Source: Panax quinquefolius (Eukaryota > Streptophyta > Magnoliopsida > Apiales > Araliaceae). From it: a stretch of 64,000 nucleotides of DNA. The notes beneath the pieces are model-generated. The model did not search any database. It was not told where the DNA came from and saw only the letters and a program-made list of their open reading frames with translations. Made by a program: the position numbers and the translations under genes. Of the stretch, positions 1 through 12,700 are shown in pieces. Each line of letters begins with the position of its first letter. Position 1 is the first letter of the stretch. Location of the stretch: positions 56,579,899 to 56,643,898 of the forward strand of contig CM035163.1 in the NCBI GenBank assembly GCA_020205615.1. The letters are read 5' to 3'.

Positions 1-456
1 GTTGAGGACTTCGTCAGTTTATGACTTTGTCATTATACATCATACCATAGCGGGTTGTTGATCATAAGATCACATCCAACACTAGGTTCAATTGCATTAA
101 TAACTCCATCCTTTTACCATCTTTGCATCAAATGCCTTGATGATATAAAATTCATTTTGATATTTCAAATCAAATTCTGTCTAGCCGAAACAATTAGCAT
201 AGACATACTAAGAATAGTTCTTTTAAAATCCATTGGTTCCAAAAGTTGAACCAATTCTTTCATTTTCAAAACGCGCACACATAAGCACGATTTCAATAAA
301 CTTTAAAATCTAGCATAGCTAGATGACTAGGAATATCCTATTTCTCCATCTTCCTTCATTGTCTTACTTGCGACAATACTTAATCTTCTCTAGCATCTTC
401 AATGTCAAGTCTACTGAAAATAACTTGTTTTCAGTTTAAACATTCTTATACCTTAG
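1..456 (-). mobile_element. T1 LTR retrotransposon, distal internal fragment
   Basis: This stretch ends with cttag at 452-456, the target duplication of the SIRE-like element E1; the second copy is at 24231-24235. It must therefore once have been continuous with 24236 onward, which is the leader of the minus-strand element T1. I see no recognisable gag motif on the minus strand and no convincing coding frame; the small plus-strand frame at 55-249 has no family features. Assignment to T1 is inferred from nesting, not from homology. Confidence 0.55.
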
Positions 457-1162
457 TGTTAGGAATAAGCATGTGAATGATATTGCTATTTATATATGAT
501 TTGATTATGATATAAATGAATGAATATGCAAGTATGCTTGCATTATGAAAAGTTGTAAAGTCCTTTGATAGATAATAGGAACATATGCATAAGGACTTAG
601 AATAAATTGATCAAATGTGTTAGGTTGATCCTACATAAGCAAAACAACTTTATAAAGTCCTTAAAAAGAAATAATGTACAAGGACTATAAATATAGAAAG
701 ATCAAGCTTGTTAGGTTCATCTTATAATGTAATAGATAGGCTTTTCTGATCGTTGAGCACTGCACCAGAAATCGTAGTCTGCCAAGAGAGTCGAGGAAAA
801 CTCGAGAGCTATCAAGGAAGAATCGTAGTCTACAAGATACTAAATCTCGGAGTTCATAGACTGCCAGGAGAAACGAGGAAGGATCTTAGTGTGTCGAGAT
901 GCGGAATCGTGTCTGCAAAAAATTCAAGAAGGGTTCAAGGATTGCTAAGTGTCAAACGAAGTCTACCAAAAGCTCAGAAACTTAGCAAATCCATATGGTG
1001 ATGGTGCACAACTGACATCAGATGAAGATGAGCAGAAAAGAGTGAAGATCAATTTGCACGGAAAAGATGTGGTCCGCATCAAGCGAGAATGCAAAGAAGA
1101 CCACGTAAAGCTACTAAGTACAGAAGATGTTCAAGCTAAAAGACATCTTAGCAGCAAGGCAC

Positions 1163-1193
1163 CAACAACAACAACAACAACAACAACAACAAG
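1163..1193 (+). repeat. CAA trinucleotide microsatellite in E1 LTR
   Basis: About ten CAA units lie in tandem. The same place in the 3' LTR (about 23657-23685) has a shorter, imperfect CAA run, so the tract has changed length since the element inserted. Confidence 0.9.
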
Positions 1194-1630
1194 AAACGAG
1201 GGCCTGAGGGGTCCTTGTCCGGAGGGACTAAATGAAGTTCCAAGCCCGTTGGGCTTGAAGAGTTCCTAGAGAACTAGAGGATTTCCAAGCCTGCTGGGCT
1301 TGAAGAGTTCTTAGTGAACTGAAGTTCCAAGGCTGCTGGCCTTGAAGGAATCTTAGTAATTCAAGGTGCTGCCCTTCCTTAGTGGAAATCCTGCGAGTTA
1401 AAGCAGAAGAGTGGATTAGGAGCTTGATTCTCTGAACCACTTAAAATCCCTTGTGTCATTTACTTACTGTCATTTACATTATGTACTTAACTGCTATAAC
1501 TGCTATGTATGTATTAACTTCTTTCCACTTAACTAATTCTAAGAATAGTGTATGTAAGATTGAATATATCAATAAGGGGATCTTTAACTTATTCCGTTGT
1601 GCTTGAAAAGATTCCTATGTTTGTCATATG

Positions 1631-3477
1631 TGTTAGGTTTGTAATATTCATGTGCGCAATCAAATTGCAAAAATAAGCGGAAACATGTAAAATCAGAGTT
1701 TAAAAAAATTTACAAACCATATACCCGGATCACCCTTTATGCATAATTATTAATTAAACGAAAAGATAAAGAATAAAATCATACCCTTGAAGATCGAGCT
1801 TCCTCAGGTACAAGTTCACCTTCAAATCCTTTCGCGTTCAACTTGAATTCACCGGGTTTGATTCCTTCCTTTGATCAACGTTAGCCACCCAAGTGTTTGG
1901 CCTCTAGAGGTGATCCACCAAGGAAGAAGAAGGATTCAAGAAAATGGGTGTTTGGCTAAACCCTAGTTTTTCTATTTCTATAGAAAAAGAGCGTACTCTT
2001 CAACTTTTGGAATTGCGTATATTTTGATATCTGATATAAGACTACTCTTATAAAGATATCAGGTAACCTTATTTAATAAAATAAGGTATTATTTAATTAA
2101 ACTCTTTTAATTAAATGGGCTCCCTAATCTTATTAGGGATAATTAATTAAATTCTTTTAACTAATTTTCCATCCTAATCCTATTAGGAATAAATGAGAGT
2201 ACTTATATTAAATTAATTTCTAAACTCTTTAGAAATTAAAATAATAATAATAATTGTAATAATATTAATAAGACTCCTCTTATTAATTTATATTTAATAT
2301 TTCTAAAATATTAAATAATAATATTAAGCTATTTAATTTATTCTATCACCATAGATTAAATTAAATATACATAACATATTATTACGATTATGCCATTAAC
2401 TTCTTAAATAATTATTCTTCCTTTTATGGTGTGACCCTTTAGGTTCTCCATATTAAACCGGGTTGTGAATAAATCAATTAGAACAATTCTAATTTTATTT
2501 AAATAAATAAATTAAACAATTAATTTATTTAAATAAATAATATTTATTCTACAATAGGGATAAGCCTCCCCTAGCGATCAACGACTTTCTAGATAATATA
2601 GATTTCAACATTAATCATAAAAGAACCTTTGAGTAAATAATTACCGCACAATTCAATCCTTCCACCATACAATGTCCCAATTAAATATAAGACATGGAAT
2701 TCATCACAAGTCTTATTTTATTTAATTATATGTATTTTGATCCTTAAATGCACAACTCAAATAATGCAAATTAGAAACTCCTTTCTAATTTCATTACGCC
2801 GCCCGAGACTCTTTGGGTTGTCATTTATCAAATCACATAGGACATTCTCTTCTTTTAATAGAAGTGGTAGATTCTTTATTGATCATACATTATCTCTATG
2901 TACAACTTATTATACCCAAGCATACCCTTTGATATACCCTAAGGGTCTTAAGGAATAAGTCAAAGTATAACTCATCATACACAAGATACTATGATGATCT
3001 CAAGTCCAAGGATCACTAGACTACTATCACTACAGAATTCCTATCGACAAAAGTAAAACTCCATTAGGTATTCCTTAGCGAGCCAACTCAAAGTGAACTT
3101 ATTCTCTAATAAGCACCTACATACTTGCTTTAGTGTCTCCACACAAATGATCATGAGATCAATCATCCTCATCCAATGAGCAAGCAACGATGTACCAATC
3201 TATCCGGATTCACTAATCCCCAATTTAGTAATCCAATGATTGAGAACTATTTTAGTTTTAAGCTTTCTAAGAATTTAGATCTCATTAGAATGATCATCAT
3301 CATTATTCTAAAAGCATTGCTTAAAACTATGGGTTTATCACATATTATAAAACAAAGATCATGTAGATAATTAAAAGTCTTTAATAAATTAATACTTTTT
3401 ATTAATAAATGAATAAGATTATATAAAGTATATGCTTTATCATCAAACATGATTGGCTTGTGTGCATACTACTTTCA
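1631..3477 (-). repeat. Copia A 3' LTR (complete, 1.85 kb)
   Basis: Plus-strand ends are TGTTAGGTTTG and CATACTACTTTCA. It is AT-rich, with many TTAATTAAA-like words, and aligns by eye along its length with 42696-44544 of Copia B. The small frames at 2737-2958, 3176-3370 and 3247-3450 recur in the other LTR copies and are LTR shadows. Confidence 0.88.
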
Positions 3478-3494
3478 ATCTCCCACTTGCACTA
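3478..3494 (-). promoter_or_regulatory. Copia A polypurine tract
   Basis: The minus strand reads TAGTGCAAGTGGGAGAT directly before the 3' LTR. The AAGTGGGAGAT core is the usual plant copia plus-strand primer and fixes the element's orientation. Confidence 0.85.
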
Positions 3495-3859
3495 AAGCCA
3501 ATCGTCATGGTATCTCATACTCTTCTTCTCTAAGTGACGATTATCCTGCTATTGGATAAGCTTTAGTTAATGGATATGTAATGTTGTTCATGAGAGTCCA
3601 CTATCTCTATAATGATTTTCCATCTTTCAATGATTCTAATAATCAAATGAAAGTGCCACAACACATGTTTAGATCCAAGATGAGACTTAGGAACTATTCC
3701 TAGTTCTGTAATCAATTTTACATCCAAAAAATCAACTTGCAGCTTCATTTATAACTATATACTTTGTCTTTATCACTAAACCAACAACTCTTTGCTGTTT
3801 GGAACCTTTCCAATTCACTGCACCACTGTTCAAGATAACGCTTTACCTTAAAGTGGATT

Positions 3860-4480
3860 TTTCTCGTCATCTTGTGTCCGTCTTCGAAAAACTTGAGTCT
3901 CGTTAAGCCCTCTAGTTTTAATTTAGACCCACCATGAATATGATCACATCCTTAGTGCCGATTAAGCACTTTAAGATGTTTTTCACCGACTCATAGTGAA
4001 CTTCTCCATAATACGATCGATCGTAATCGTGTCTCAGATATTTCATTGCATACATGTTTGTCACTCATGCGACTCTCTTTTCGTGAGTCTGTGGGGACTA
4101 TTAAGAGAGATACACTCCATAGCTCATCCATATGAGACATCTCTTGAGTTTGCCATACTAAACGATTTTTAGCATCAAATGAATATCGTTCCTTGGGTTA
4201 AGTCGAGCATCCTCTTAAATCTATCTATATAGATTTATATCCCCAATTAAGATACTCTTCCAAATCATTCATGGAGGAATGTTTAGACAACTTTATCTTT
4301 CTTGATTGTAGCATTGGTATGTCATTCCTTATCCGTAGTATATCAACATATAGTACTAGAAATGTCACGATGCTCCTAATCGACCCTTTTGTACACACTA
4401 GGTTCATTCTTATTTTTGATAAAATCAAACTCTTTTGATTGCCTCATCAAAACGAATGTTCCATGTTTGAGAAACTTCGC
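3860..4480 (-). pseudogene. Copia A reverse transcriptase/RNase H relic
   Basis: Minus-strand translation at 4225-4428 gives FLVLYVD..R.RNDIPMLQS..I.LSKHSSMNDLEEY. This corresponds to the copia RT segment around the catalytic YVDD box and the following MKDLGEA-type motif; the second Asp of YVDD is missing. Further downstream on the minus strand (about 3880-4130) are remnants of the RNase H linker (ILKYL.., GGSKL-like words), clearer in Copia B at 44933-45127. The reading frame is broken by several stops. The N-terminal half of RT is absent; sequence passes from the integrase-RT linker straight into the WNIRFDEAI-like segment near 4440-4480. In a working element this enzyme copies the genomic RNA in the virus-like particle. 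This copy cannot. Confidence 0.82.
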
Positions 4481-5400
4481 TTCAATCCATTTCTCCGAAA
4501 GTGTCTACAACACTTACCTCATCGTATGTAACCCGGATCATCATCTTCTATGATGTGTACCTCATCATCATCATCTATGATGAATCCATACCTCCCGTGT
4601 ATCTTGGTGACTATTCCGATTTACGATTCAATTGTGGTACAATAGGTCTATCTCTGAGGTGTTCTTCTTATTTGACTTATAGTGTTTTGTGGTTCTTGAA
4701 CTCTTCAAGATCTATTATCCTCCCACTAGCCCCTTCAATGATAAACACCTTTATCTTAGAAGGTAGTGTGTTTCGTAATAAACACCTTTTGCTAAGGAGG
4801 ATTATAGAACATATACCCTAAACTTACTTTTTAGGATGTTCCACAAATGCATTTTGTCAAATTTTGTCCCAAGCTTATCCTTTGAAACCTTTTCACATAA
4901 GTTGGACAACCCTTATCTTAACATACTTAAGATTAGAATCCTCCCGTCCATAACTTTTATGGAGTCTTGGGGTAGAATTTTGAGGTTACCTTTTCGTAGA
5001 TATCATGACCATTTCTAGGACATGATCCTGAAGGATAAAGGAATGTCAGTAAAATCATTATGGACCGCACTATGTCCAACAAGGTACGATTTTTCCTTTC
5101 GGATACATAAATCATTTATTACATATCGAGGCGTCCATTATGAGAAAACCATTTGAGATGATCAAGAAACTTATTGCACAAGTATTTATTCCTTGATCTA
5201 ATCAAAGAATCTTAATACTTTGTCAATTTGTTTCACTTACAATTCTTTGAACCTTTCAAATAATTCACACTTGTATTTTAACAAATACACACATTCAACT
5301 CTTTGAATGATCATCTCCTTTTCTTGTACTAGTTTGTTCAATTTGCAAAATTATTTTTCACGTAAGTCAAGTATACAAAATCAATTAATTAATATTCCTG
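4481..5400 (-). pseudogene. Copia A integrase C-terminal half and linker relic
   Basis: On the minus strand at about 4830-5070 I can read pieces of the copia integrase C-terminal region: words equivalent to PYELW.GK, KVWGC-like and a VEHPK-like end. At about 5180-5370 there are pieces of the catalytic core resembling DDYS..GYVYLMKYKSE.FE.FK and IKILRSD. The zinc-binding N-terminus of integrase seems missing: sequence jumps from the pre-integrase region (ILDL motif) to the core. Numerous stops interrupt it. The plus-strand frame at 4501-4821 is the antisense of this linker and is not a gene. Confidence 0.75.
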
Positions 5401-5770
5401 GTTCTATACAAAACATTATTATTATAAATAGAACAACAATTGTTCTTAATTATAATACCAAAGATTTCATTGTCCAACAATAAAAATGTAAATAATATTT
5501 CTAACAAGAACTCGGAATACAATAACAACTTATTGACTTAATAGATTTGTTCGTAGTAGCATTGCTAAACTATAAGTTTCTATGGCTAATGTGGCAACCT
5601 TTGCTACATTTCCATATTATGGGATTACTTATATTTGTTTAGTTGCTCTACTTTTTTGCTTGGTCCTTCATAAATCTATATTTATGATAACCAAAGTCGG
5701 TATCCAATACCCAAGTAGAACCTCGACTTAAAGAAAAATTTATTTTAAATCATGAACAAATTTGTATTTG
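5401..5770 (-). pseudogene. Copia A protease and pre-integrase relic
   Basis: The minus strand near 5690-5730 retains a degraded version of the TW.LDTG..SH protease motif, seen better in Copia B as STWVLDTRFGYHKY at 57679-57864. The stretch at 5400-5480 corresponds to the pre-integrase segment ending in an ILDL motif. It is multiply frameshifted and stopped. Confidence 0.68.
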
Positions 5771-6342
5771 TAACCTAGAAACTTCACTAAGCTTCTTTGG
5801 TTAGCCTCTCGCAAGATGCTTCTCGCAGATTTCTTTCCGATTGTCTGTGCTTATTGCGTAAAGGGAAGCAAACTCTTTGCTATCCGATCAGTTTTGTTCT
5901 TATTATCCTTTGTTTTTCCCTTTCTATTTACCTTCTTTGAATCTTTCTTCTTTTCAGAAGATCTTTTGGCCCCTACGAGTAAGACATGATCATTCTTGGT
6001 TGGAAAGTCACTCTCAACATTTTCAACATGTTAAGAAAATCAGCTAGGCTGATATCTAGCTTGTTCATATGAAAAAAACACAATAATTGTAAAAGGAGTC
6101 TGGGAGTGAGTGCAAGATCAAATCTTGGCTCAACTCTCCATCCATGACAAAACCCATTGTCTTAATTGATCAATCAAATTGATTATGTTAAGGACTTTTA
6201 TGTCATCTTCAGTAGTCATTCATTAGTCATTCTAGATCGGAAGAGCTCCTTAGATATCTCGATATCTATCGGCCCTACTTTCCTCACCATCAACTACTTG
6301 ATGTGCGGGAATATAGTAGAGCATCCATAGTTTCATCTTCGA
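5771..6342 (-). pseudogene. Copia A gag relic with zinc-knuckle remnant
   Basis: The minus strand at about 5800-5900 holds a damaged CCHC knuckle; the sister copy at 57890-57930 reads GVCFHCNKPGH before a stop. Basic, Lys-rich sequence follows toward 5990. Upstream (6100-6342) are pieces of the gag helical region. The frame ends abruptly at about 6342, where sequence switches to mid-LTR, so the gag start, leader and primer site are deleted. Confidence 0.7.
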
Positions 6343-6773
6343 CGCAAGTAAAACTCCATTAGGTATTCCTTAGCGAGCCACGTTCGTTGAACTTATTCTC
6401 TAATAAGCACCTACATACTTGCTTTAGTGTCTCCACACAAATGATCGTGAGATCAATCATCCTCATCCAATGAGCAAGTTAACGATGTACCAATCTATCC
6501 GGATTCACTAATCCCTAATTTAGTAATCCAATGATTGGGAACTATTTTAGTTTTAAGCTTTCTAAGAATTTAGATCTCATTAGAATGATCATCATCATTA
6601 TTCTAAAAGCATTGCTTAAAACTATGGGTTTATCACATATTATAAAACAAAGATCACGTAGATAATTAAAAGCCTTTAATAAATTAATACTTTTTATTAA
6701 TAAATGAATAAGATTGTTACAAAGTATATGCGTTATCATCAAACATGATTGGCTTGTGTGCATACTACTTTCA
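6343..6773 (-). repeat. Copia A 5' LTR, truncated to 0.43 kb
   Basis: This matches the corresponding part of the left LTR (about 3046-3477), including ATTGGCTTGTGTGCATACTA near the end. About 1.4 kb of the LTR, plus primer site, leader and gag start, is missing at the 6342/6343 junction, so the copy cannot be replicated normally. Confidence 0.85.
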
Positions 6774-6885
6774 ATATGCTAATTCATTAACAATACAAAA
6801 TAAACAGAAAAAGTATTTTGAAAAATCAAAGGATCTATTCAACCCCCCTTCTAGATCTATTGTGTGCCTACTAAGAACTAACAAT

Positions 6886-6897
6886 TGGTATCAAAGC
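6886..6897 (+). promoter_or_regulatory. E1 primer binding site
   Basis: TGGTATCAAAGC lies two bases after the 5' LTR terminus. It differs by one base from TGGTATCAGAGC, the complement of the initiator-Met tRNA 3' end used by most plant copia elements. Confidence 0.85.
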
Positions 6898-9599
6898 AGG
6901 TTATCATGCTATTCAAAAGATAATCGCTTTGAGTCTGATCCTAGACACAAACATTATTCTAAACTTAGTTTAGTAGTAAGTCAGTTGTAAATGCAGATGA
7001 GCTCACAAGTTGGAAATATTGTGTACAGGTAAATGTGTATATACACCTGAAGCTGCTCAGATTGGTCCATGTTCTTAAATGCTATAGCAACAAGACCAAT
7101 CCGTGTCCATAGTCAATCTTGTAGTTTGAAGAGCAGATATGGGAGCCCAAGAGGCATCAACAGCAAAGAGTCAAGCATCCACCAGACTGAAAGATGAAAA
7201 GGTCATATGTGCTAAGAAGTACTCATTCAAAGAAGAAAGTAGAATCTCTCAAATCTATATTTGGCCAACCAATAACTGGATGTGAACCTTGAGGACTCAA
7301 GGTTGACAAAGAACTAAATATGTCAAGATTCTCTGAGCCTACATCTTCAATACTATGATTGATTAATCAAAGGACAATTAGAGCAACAAGCTATCAGAAG
7401 TGAAGGAAAAAGTATGCACATCAATGCCTAACCTTAATATATCAAGATAAATGACTGTCAAGAAACTGACAATGTAAAGGTATGGTTGCTCATCAGTATA
7501 AATGTATACATCTTATTGCACCACCTTATGCACTTTAAAAGTATTCTATCAAGAGACCACACTATACCTAAAAAACTTTCTCTCCATCCAAGTTTTAGGT
7601 TTAAGATAACATCTTGAAAGAAGTTTGAAATAGGTCATAAGCATACCAAGGTTTAATTATTCTTAAGTGGAGTAATCTTTGCTGATGGGTTAGTATGTAT
7701 GTACAAACCTATGTTGTAAATTTTTAATAACACAGAGTATGATCAATTCTGCAAGAGTATCTTGAAGATTCATAGAAACTGATCACCTCCATAAATCAAA
7801 CAGATACAAATGAGTGACAAAGTTGATTCTCACTCTGTGAACATTTAAACTCTGTGAACATAACTAAGCAAATGATAAAACTATCAAAGAAAAGGAGTGC
7901 TTTGTTAAATTAATTGATCTTATACACACTCATCATCGTGCATCTAAAAATGTCATATCTAAATTGGATACATGCATGAATATGATTATTAGTGATCAAT
8001 ATGATGAAATTTCAAATATATGAGGAACATGAATTTTGAAAGCTGACCTAGCAGGACCCATTTGACCATGGGTACCAAAAACAGAAATTTATCTAATCTG
8101 CAGGTGCTTGGTCTATCTGACCACACTAAGGAATGCTGAAGCAGAAGACTTTAGTCAAGGAGATTCAACCAGCAGAAGGCTTAAGACATTTCAGAAATGA
8201 TTCTGACAAAATCCTTATTTGTCAAAGCCTGTCCTTGAAGACTTGCTGAGCTAACATGAATGAAGCTCACATGATTGTTGATCTATATATGGAAGCAAAC
8301 AATTCATGCTAAGATGAAAAGGGTTTTACATGCTCAATCATGAAAAGAATATCATAGGAGAAGAATCCTCAAGGAAATTCACATCAGAGGATCATTGAGC
8401 ATTACTCGTGAGGAAATAAATACAGAAGCAAAACTCCACAAGTACAAATCGTCAAAGAAGACTACGTTCGTAGTTCTGTCAAACCATCGTAGAATGATCA
8501 GTCCTGGAGATATGCAAGGCTGCCTTCTGGTACACATGAAAAAGAAGATCTCACACCTCTCTGAGAAGATAATATCAACTATGGGGGAGCAGTGATCTGT
8601 TAAAGAACAGCAGCATTAAAAGTATCAGAAGTACACTATAAAGCAATGTACCAGTTACAAAGTCCCAAAACTTTGTGGCTGACGAACCAAATGAAGATCC
8701 ATAGTCAGTAGGAACGTCTCAAAACGTACTACTCATAACCTTGTCAACCACGCAACTCAAAATCGTGGAGTGTTTACGATCAACCATCTGATCCCAGTGT
8801 AAGAGCAGAAGGACACCACGATTAAAACCAATGCAAATGTCTAAAGTTGGTAGATGAACTTCCCAACAAAAAAGATCAAATGAGATATCAGTACTAATCA
8901 CTTCCAAAAATTTTCATCTGGAAAGCGCCTCAGGGACAAACTTGACCCTTAGTTCACTCTAAGAGGTTGGCCCTTCCTGAGCTACCTTAACCCAGAAGGA
9001 ATGCTTAGTCAAGTTTATCACAAGGACCAGGGCAGACAACGATCATAGAGTAGATTTTAAAGCAACCTTGACGATCGTAGTGCAACCTCAATAATCGTAG
9101 AATAGGCTCGACGATTGCAGTCTTCCTAGAGGATACACTAGCTTATGGGGAGCTCGAAAAAACTAGACACATGCTCAATTATTCAGATTGTTTGGAGATA
9201 AGTTTGGAAAGATGCCCTGCCGACTCACCTCAGAAGTTCAGTGACCAAACTATCATGAGGTACATCAGTGGTTAAGCCATGTAACTTTAAGATGAGGATT
9301 AGTGTCAAAACATCCACTGAAGCATCTCTTAGAAGACGATCGTTGAGTCGACAAAGAAAAATGTATAGTCTATAGCTACCTCATCAAGCCACTCTATGTA
9401 CTTAAAAAATCAACGATCAATCTATGTCAGTAATGCCCATTTCCTTAAAAGAATATTAAAACTGAATAACTATTCAGTTTATGGGGAGTTACAGTTTCTT
9501 ACTAGGCATCGTGCAACCAGTGAATGGTTGACACATCACAGCTTATACAGAGTCAGAAGAAAATGTCATAAAGACAAATTCAAATCTTTATACAGTTAC
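6898..9599 (+). other. E1 internal region with eroded gag-pol
   Basis: No frame longer than 70 codons here has family features. One hint of gag-pol is at about 8056-8083: the codons give GPI, a stop, then PWVPK, resembling the GP..WVPK word that precedes the protease in SIRE-type polyproteins. Around 8460-9380 the words ATCGTAG or relatives recur (for example near 8488, 9075 and 9105), as in the LTR. I see no reverse transcriptase or integrase motif. The small frames at 8395-8595 and 8719-8907 are unrecognised. The pol region was probably deleted and the rest drifted. Confidence 0.5.
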
Positions 9600-9751
9600 C
9601 AGAAGCTATCAAACCTCTCTTCCTTTCTTTTTCAAACCCTAAAACCCTCTTTAGCGCCTGAATACATCAAACCTCAAGCTTCACCCAAATCATTCAAATA
9701 TCTCTCACAAGACTTCCAAGATTAAAAACCTATATACTTCAAACTATTCAA
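9600..9751 (+). promoter_or_regulatory. Pyrimidine/CA-rich leader before the env-like frame
   Basis: The sequence contains ctcttcctttctttttc, then aaaccctaaaaccctc and CA-rich text before the ATG at 9752. This looks like a plant mRNA 5' leader rather than an inter-ORF junction. A separate transcript for the downstream frame is inferred only from this composition. The frame at 9396-9725 ends inside the leader and is not recognised. Confidence 0.35.
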
Positions 9752-12700
9752 ATGGTAGATTGGAGAGTAATCACTGACATTCAGCTTGGAACCAAGACGT
9801 TTGAGAAATCCAAAAAGAAGTTCAAAGATATTCTTGAACTTGTGAAGAAGGCTGGATTCTTAGAATGTCTTGAGGCAAACACTCGAATATATGCTGAACT
9901 GGTTAAAGATTTTTACTCAAATGCAACTATAAATTCCAGAATCCTTTCCACCAAGGTCAAAGGTCAGATTCTGAAGCTGAAATCGTCCGACATCAATCAA
10001 TGCTTAGGTTTTCCTGACCTAGGACTGAAAAACCTTAATGAGATTGACACTAAAAAAGCAAAGGAGATTATGTTGTACAAAAGAAACCCAAATATGAAGG
10101 ACATGAAGAAAAACGAGTTTCCTGAAGAATTTGAGTTTCAAGCTGAAATTGTGGGCAAATGTATACTATGTAAGGATACTGCATACGACACAGTGATTGA
10201 TCAATAATTAAAGATTATGTTTGTAATAGTTCTGAAGAAGCGTATAAACTTTGGAGTTATCCTACTCGATCAAATATCCAAATGGCAGGTTAAGGCTGAG
10301 ATGAAGAAGTCTACAGATAAACCCATTACAAAGGTTTTTCATGGAAGACTCTTGAGTATTGTGCTGAAGAAGAAACTGGGAAGCAAGATAAAGGAAGATG
10401 AAGGAGAACCATTGAATGTCCATAAAGTAATGTCTCCACTGCTGTTTATAAACTGAAAGAAAAATTCTAAGTAAAACAAGAGGCTAATAACATCTAGGAG
10501 CAGCAGCAAGATCTCTGCAAAGAAGAAGAAGGCACAAGAGGTGGAAAGCTCTAAATCTAATGACTCTGTATCTGTAGCAGCCACACCAGCAAAGAAGAAG
10601 TCTAAGGGTGTGAGGAATACAGAGGCTCTATCAAACTATCTATCCACTGACAAGAAAAGGCATGAAACAGGAGAAGAAAAAGTTTCAATTGCAGAAACCC
10701 CAAAGAGAAGGAGTAACAAATTACTCCATGGGTTACAGAAGAAGAAAATAAAGGTGACGAAGAAATCAATCTCAGTTCCCCAAGAAAGTTCATCTAACAA
10801 AGAAGAGGACGTAGAGTCAGAAGATGGAAAGGGAACTGAAAACCCAAAGATTGAACTCTTAAAGAGCAAGTCCAGAAGAAATAGCTAAATCTGATGATGA
10901 AAAAGAATGTACAAGTCATGTGGCCAACAATCAGAATAGTAACTCTTCTTCTGAAGAAAGCTTGAAAGATGAAACAAATGCATCTTCTACTACTAAAGTC
11001 CAACCAAGTTCATCTGATGGATCAAAAGATGTTGAATCCAAAAAAGAAGGACCTACCTATACTAATGATGAACATCAAGGAAGCTTTTCTGGTAATTCAG
11101 AGGCTCCAGATTCTGAAGAAGAAGAAAAGTCTTGACTCTTCTATAGCTGACCCTCCAATAAGAATAAAAAGTAACAGAATGCTTGCTAAATCTATCTCAA
11201 AAAGAACAGGAGAACACTCCACAGCTGTCATTGATTTGAGTGATGATGAGTTTGAGTCCACAAAAGCAGATGCTGAAGAAGATGAGAAGATGGAAAAGGG
11301 ACTAACCAAGAATCAGAGGAACACGCTGATGAGTCTGATGAAGGAAGTTTACAAAGGTCTAACTCCAGCCCCGGACAAAATGAAGATGGCAAAGACTCCA
11401 GTTCTGAAACAAAAGAGCCAAAAAAATTTCACATTCCTAATCGTGTAAATCGCAAGAGAAAGATTGTAGTCGAAATTGACGAATCACTGGATGTGCTCCC
11501 CGGCAGATGGATTAATCATGGGAATAAAAGGCTAAATGTGGTAATGATGACTGCAGAAAATGCGTTCAACAATTGTAAGGCTTTGAAGCTAGACACCTCA
11601 ACTGTTATATATGTGCTTGAAGTTAAGAACCATGCAATCAGATGGTTTCACCCTCATATGCCACGGGTAAAGGCATCTCTCACTCGAGATAACCACTATC
11701 TCACATGGGTTTTCTCTCATCTTCCCAACCTGGAGCTAGTGTCACAGAACTTTTCAAGGGTAAAGAAGTTTGCAATCAAGATGATCAAAGAACAACCTCA
11801 CTACAAAGTCTACCGACATTTTGGAAATCACTACATTCCCTATAATTGTAGAGTAGGTTCTGATGGCAAGCTGATGATCGTAGAGTCCTCCGACTCTACC
11901 ACTAAAGATGATCAAGATATAGTTGAGAAGCTTCCCTCTGCCCAAGCATAATTGTCTGATATTCTTTCATCCTCCAACAATGATTGGCACTCAATGATTT
12001 ATCATATTCTCACTGCTTTCGAAAAACTGTCTGAGAATGAAAATCGTAGAGTCGACTCTGATGCTCAACAAGAGTCTGCCCAACCAAATGACCAAACTTC
12101 TATGGAGCAGGAGTTATTGAAGAATTCTGATGAGTTGGTCAAACAGATGTCTATCATCCCTAAAGAGGCCAAGAGGTTGATCGAAGCAGGAGACAATGCA
12201 GTTCAAGATAGACTTCAAGACACTATGTTTGATATATCTCTCAAAATCAAAGAGAGATATCAAATCTATCTGAAGACTATAAATGATCAGAAGGCAGAAG
12301 CTCTACGAGTACAGAAGGCTAATGAAAAGCAAATCCAATCCCTCTCTGACAAGATTGACAATTTGAATCATTCTCTTTCCCTATAGCTTGAGCTGAGCCA
12401 ACAAGAACTTAAGATGGAGGTTGGAAACTCATCTTACTTGATGGAAGAACTTATGTCCAACATGGAGCAGCTCTCACAAGTGATTAATAACAAAAAGGGG
12501 AAGAAAAAGAGGTATAGAAAAAGGAACTCAAGGAAGAGCAAGAGCAAGGAGATCAGAAGAAAAGAAGATAAGAAATCCAAGAGGAAGTCAAAGAAGAAAA
12601 TAACAACAGAAGAAGCAGAATCATCATCTGAGGGCGAGTCAAAGGATGATGATCCCATGAATGCAAAGTTTGAGGGTGAGCCAGAAAAAGAAGAAGAGCA

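Larger units (their letters stand above)
1626..6778 (-). mobile_element. Copia A: decayed Ty1/copia element
   Basis: The insertion (1631-6773) is bounded by the target duplication atatg (1626-1630 and 6774-6778), and it breaks E1 LTR sequence that resumes as ctaattcatt, as in the intact copy near 24124. Read on the minus strand, the element has a truncated 5' LTR (6343-6773), gag and pol relics, the purine tract AAGTGGGAGAT, and a full 3' LTR (1631-3477). All coding parts contain stops and frameshifts. Copia B (42696-58817) is a close relative with the same deletions. Confidence 0.9.
457..6883 (+). repeat. E1 5' LTR, interrupted by Copia A
   Basis: The LTR proper is 457-1630 plus 6779-6883, about 1.28 kb. 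It matches the 3' LTR at its start (TGTTAGGAATAAGCATGTG) and over its last 500 or so bases, including the CAA repeat and the repeated word gctgggcttgaag near 1250-1310. Relative to the 3' LTR it lacks about 1.68 kb, the counterpart of 13462-15147, joined near position 897. The small frames at 753-1269 are LTR sequence, not genes. Confidence 0.88.

Noticed and set aside
4501..4821. 106-codon plus-strand frame
   Set aside because: Antisense of the copia integrase-RT linker on the minus strand; the matching region of Copia B breaks the frame.
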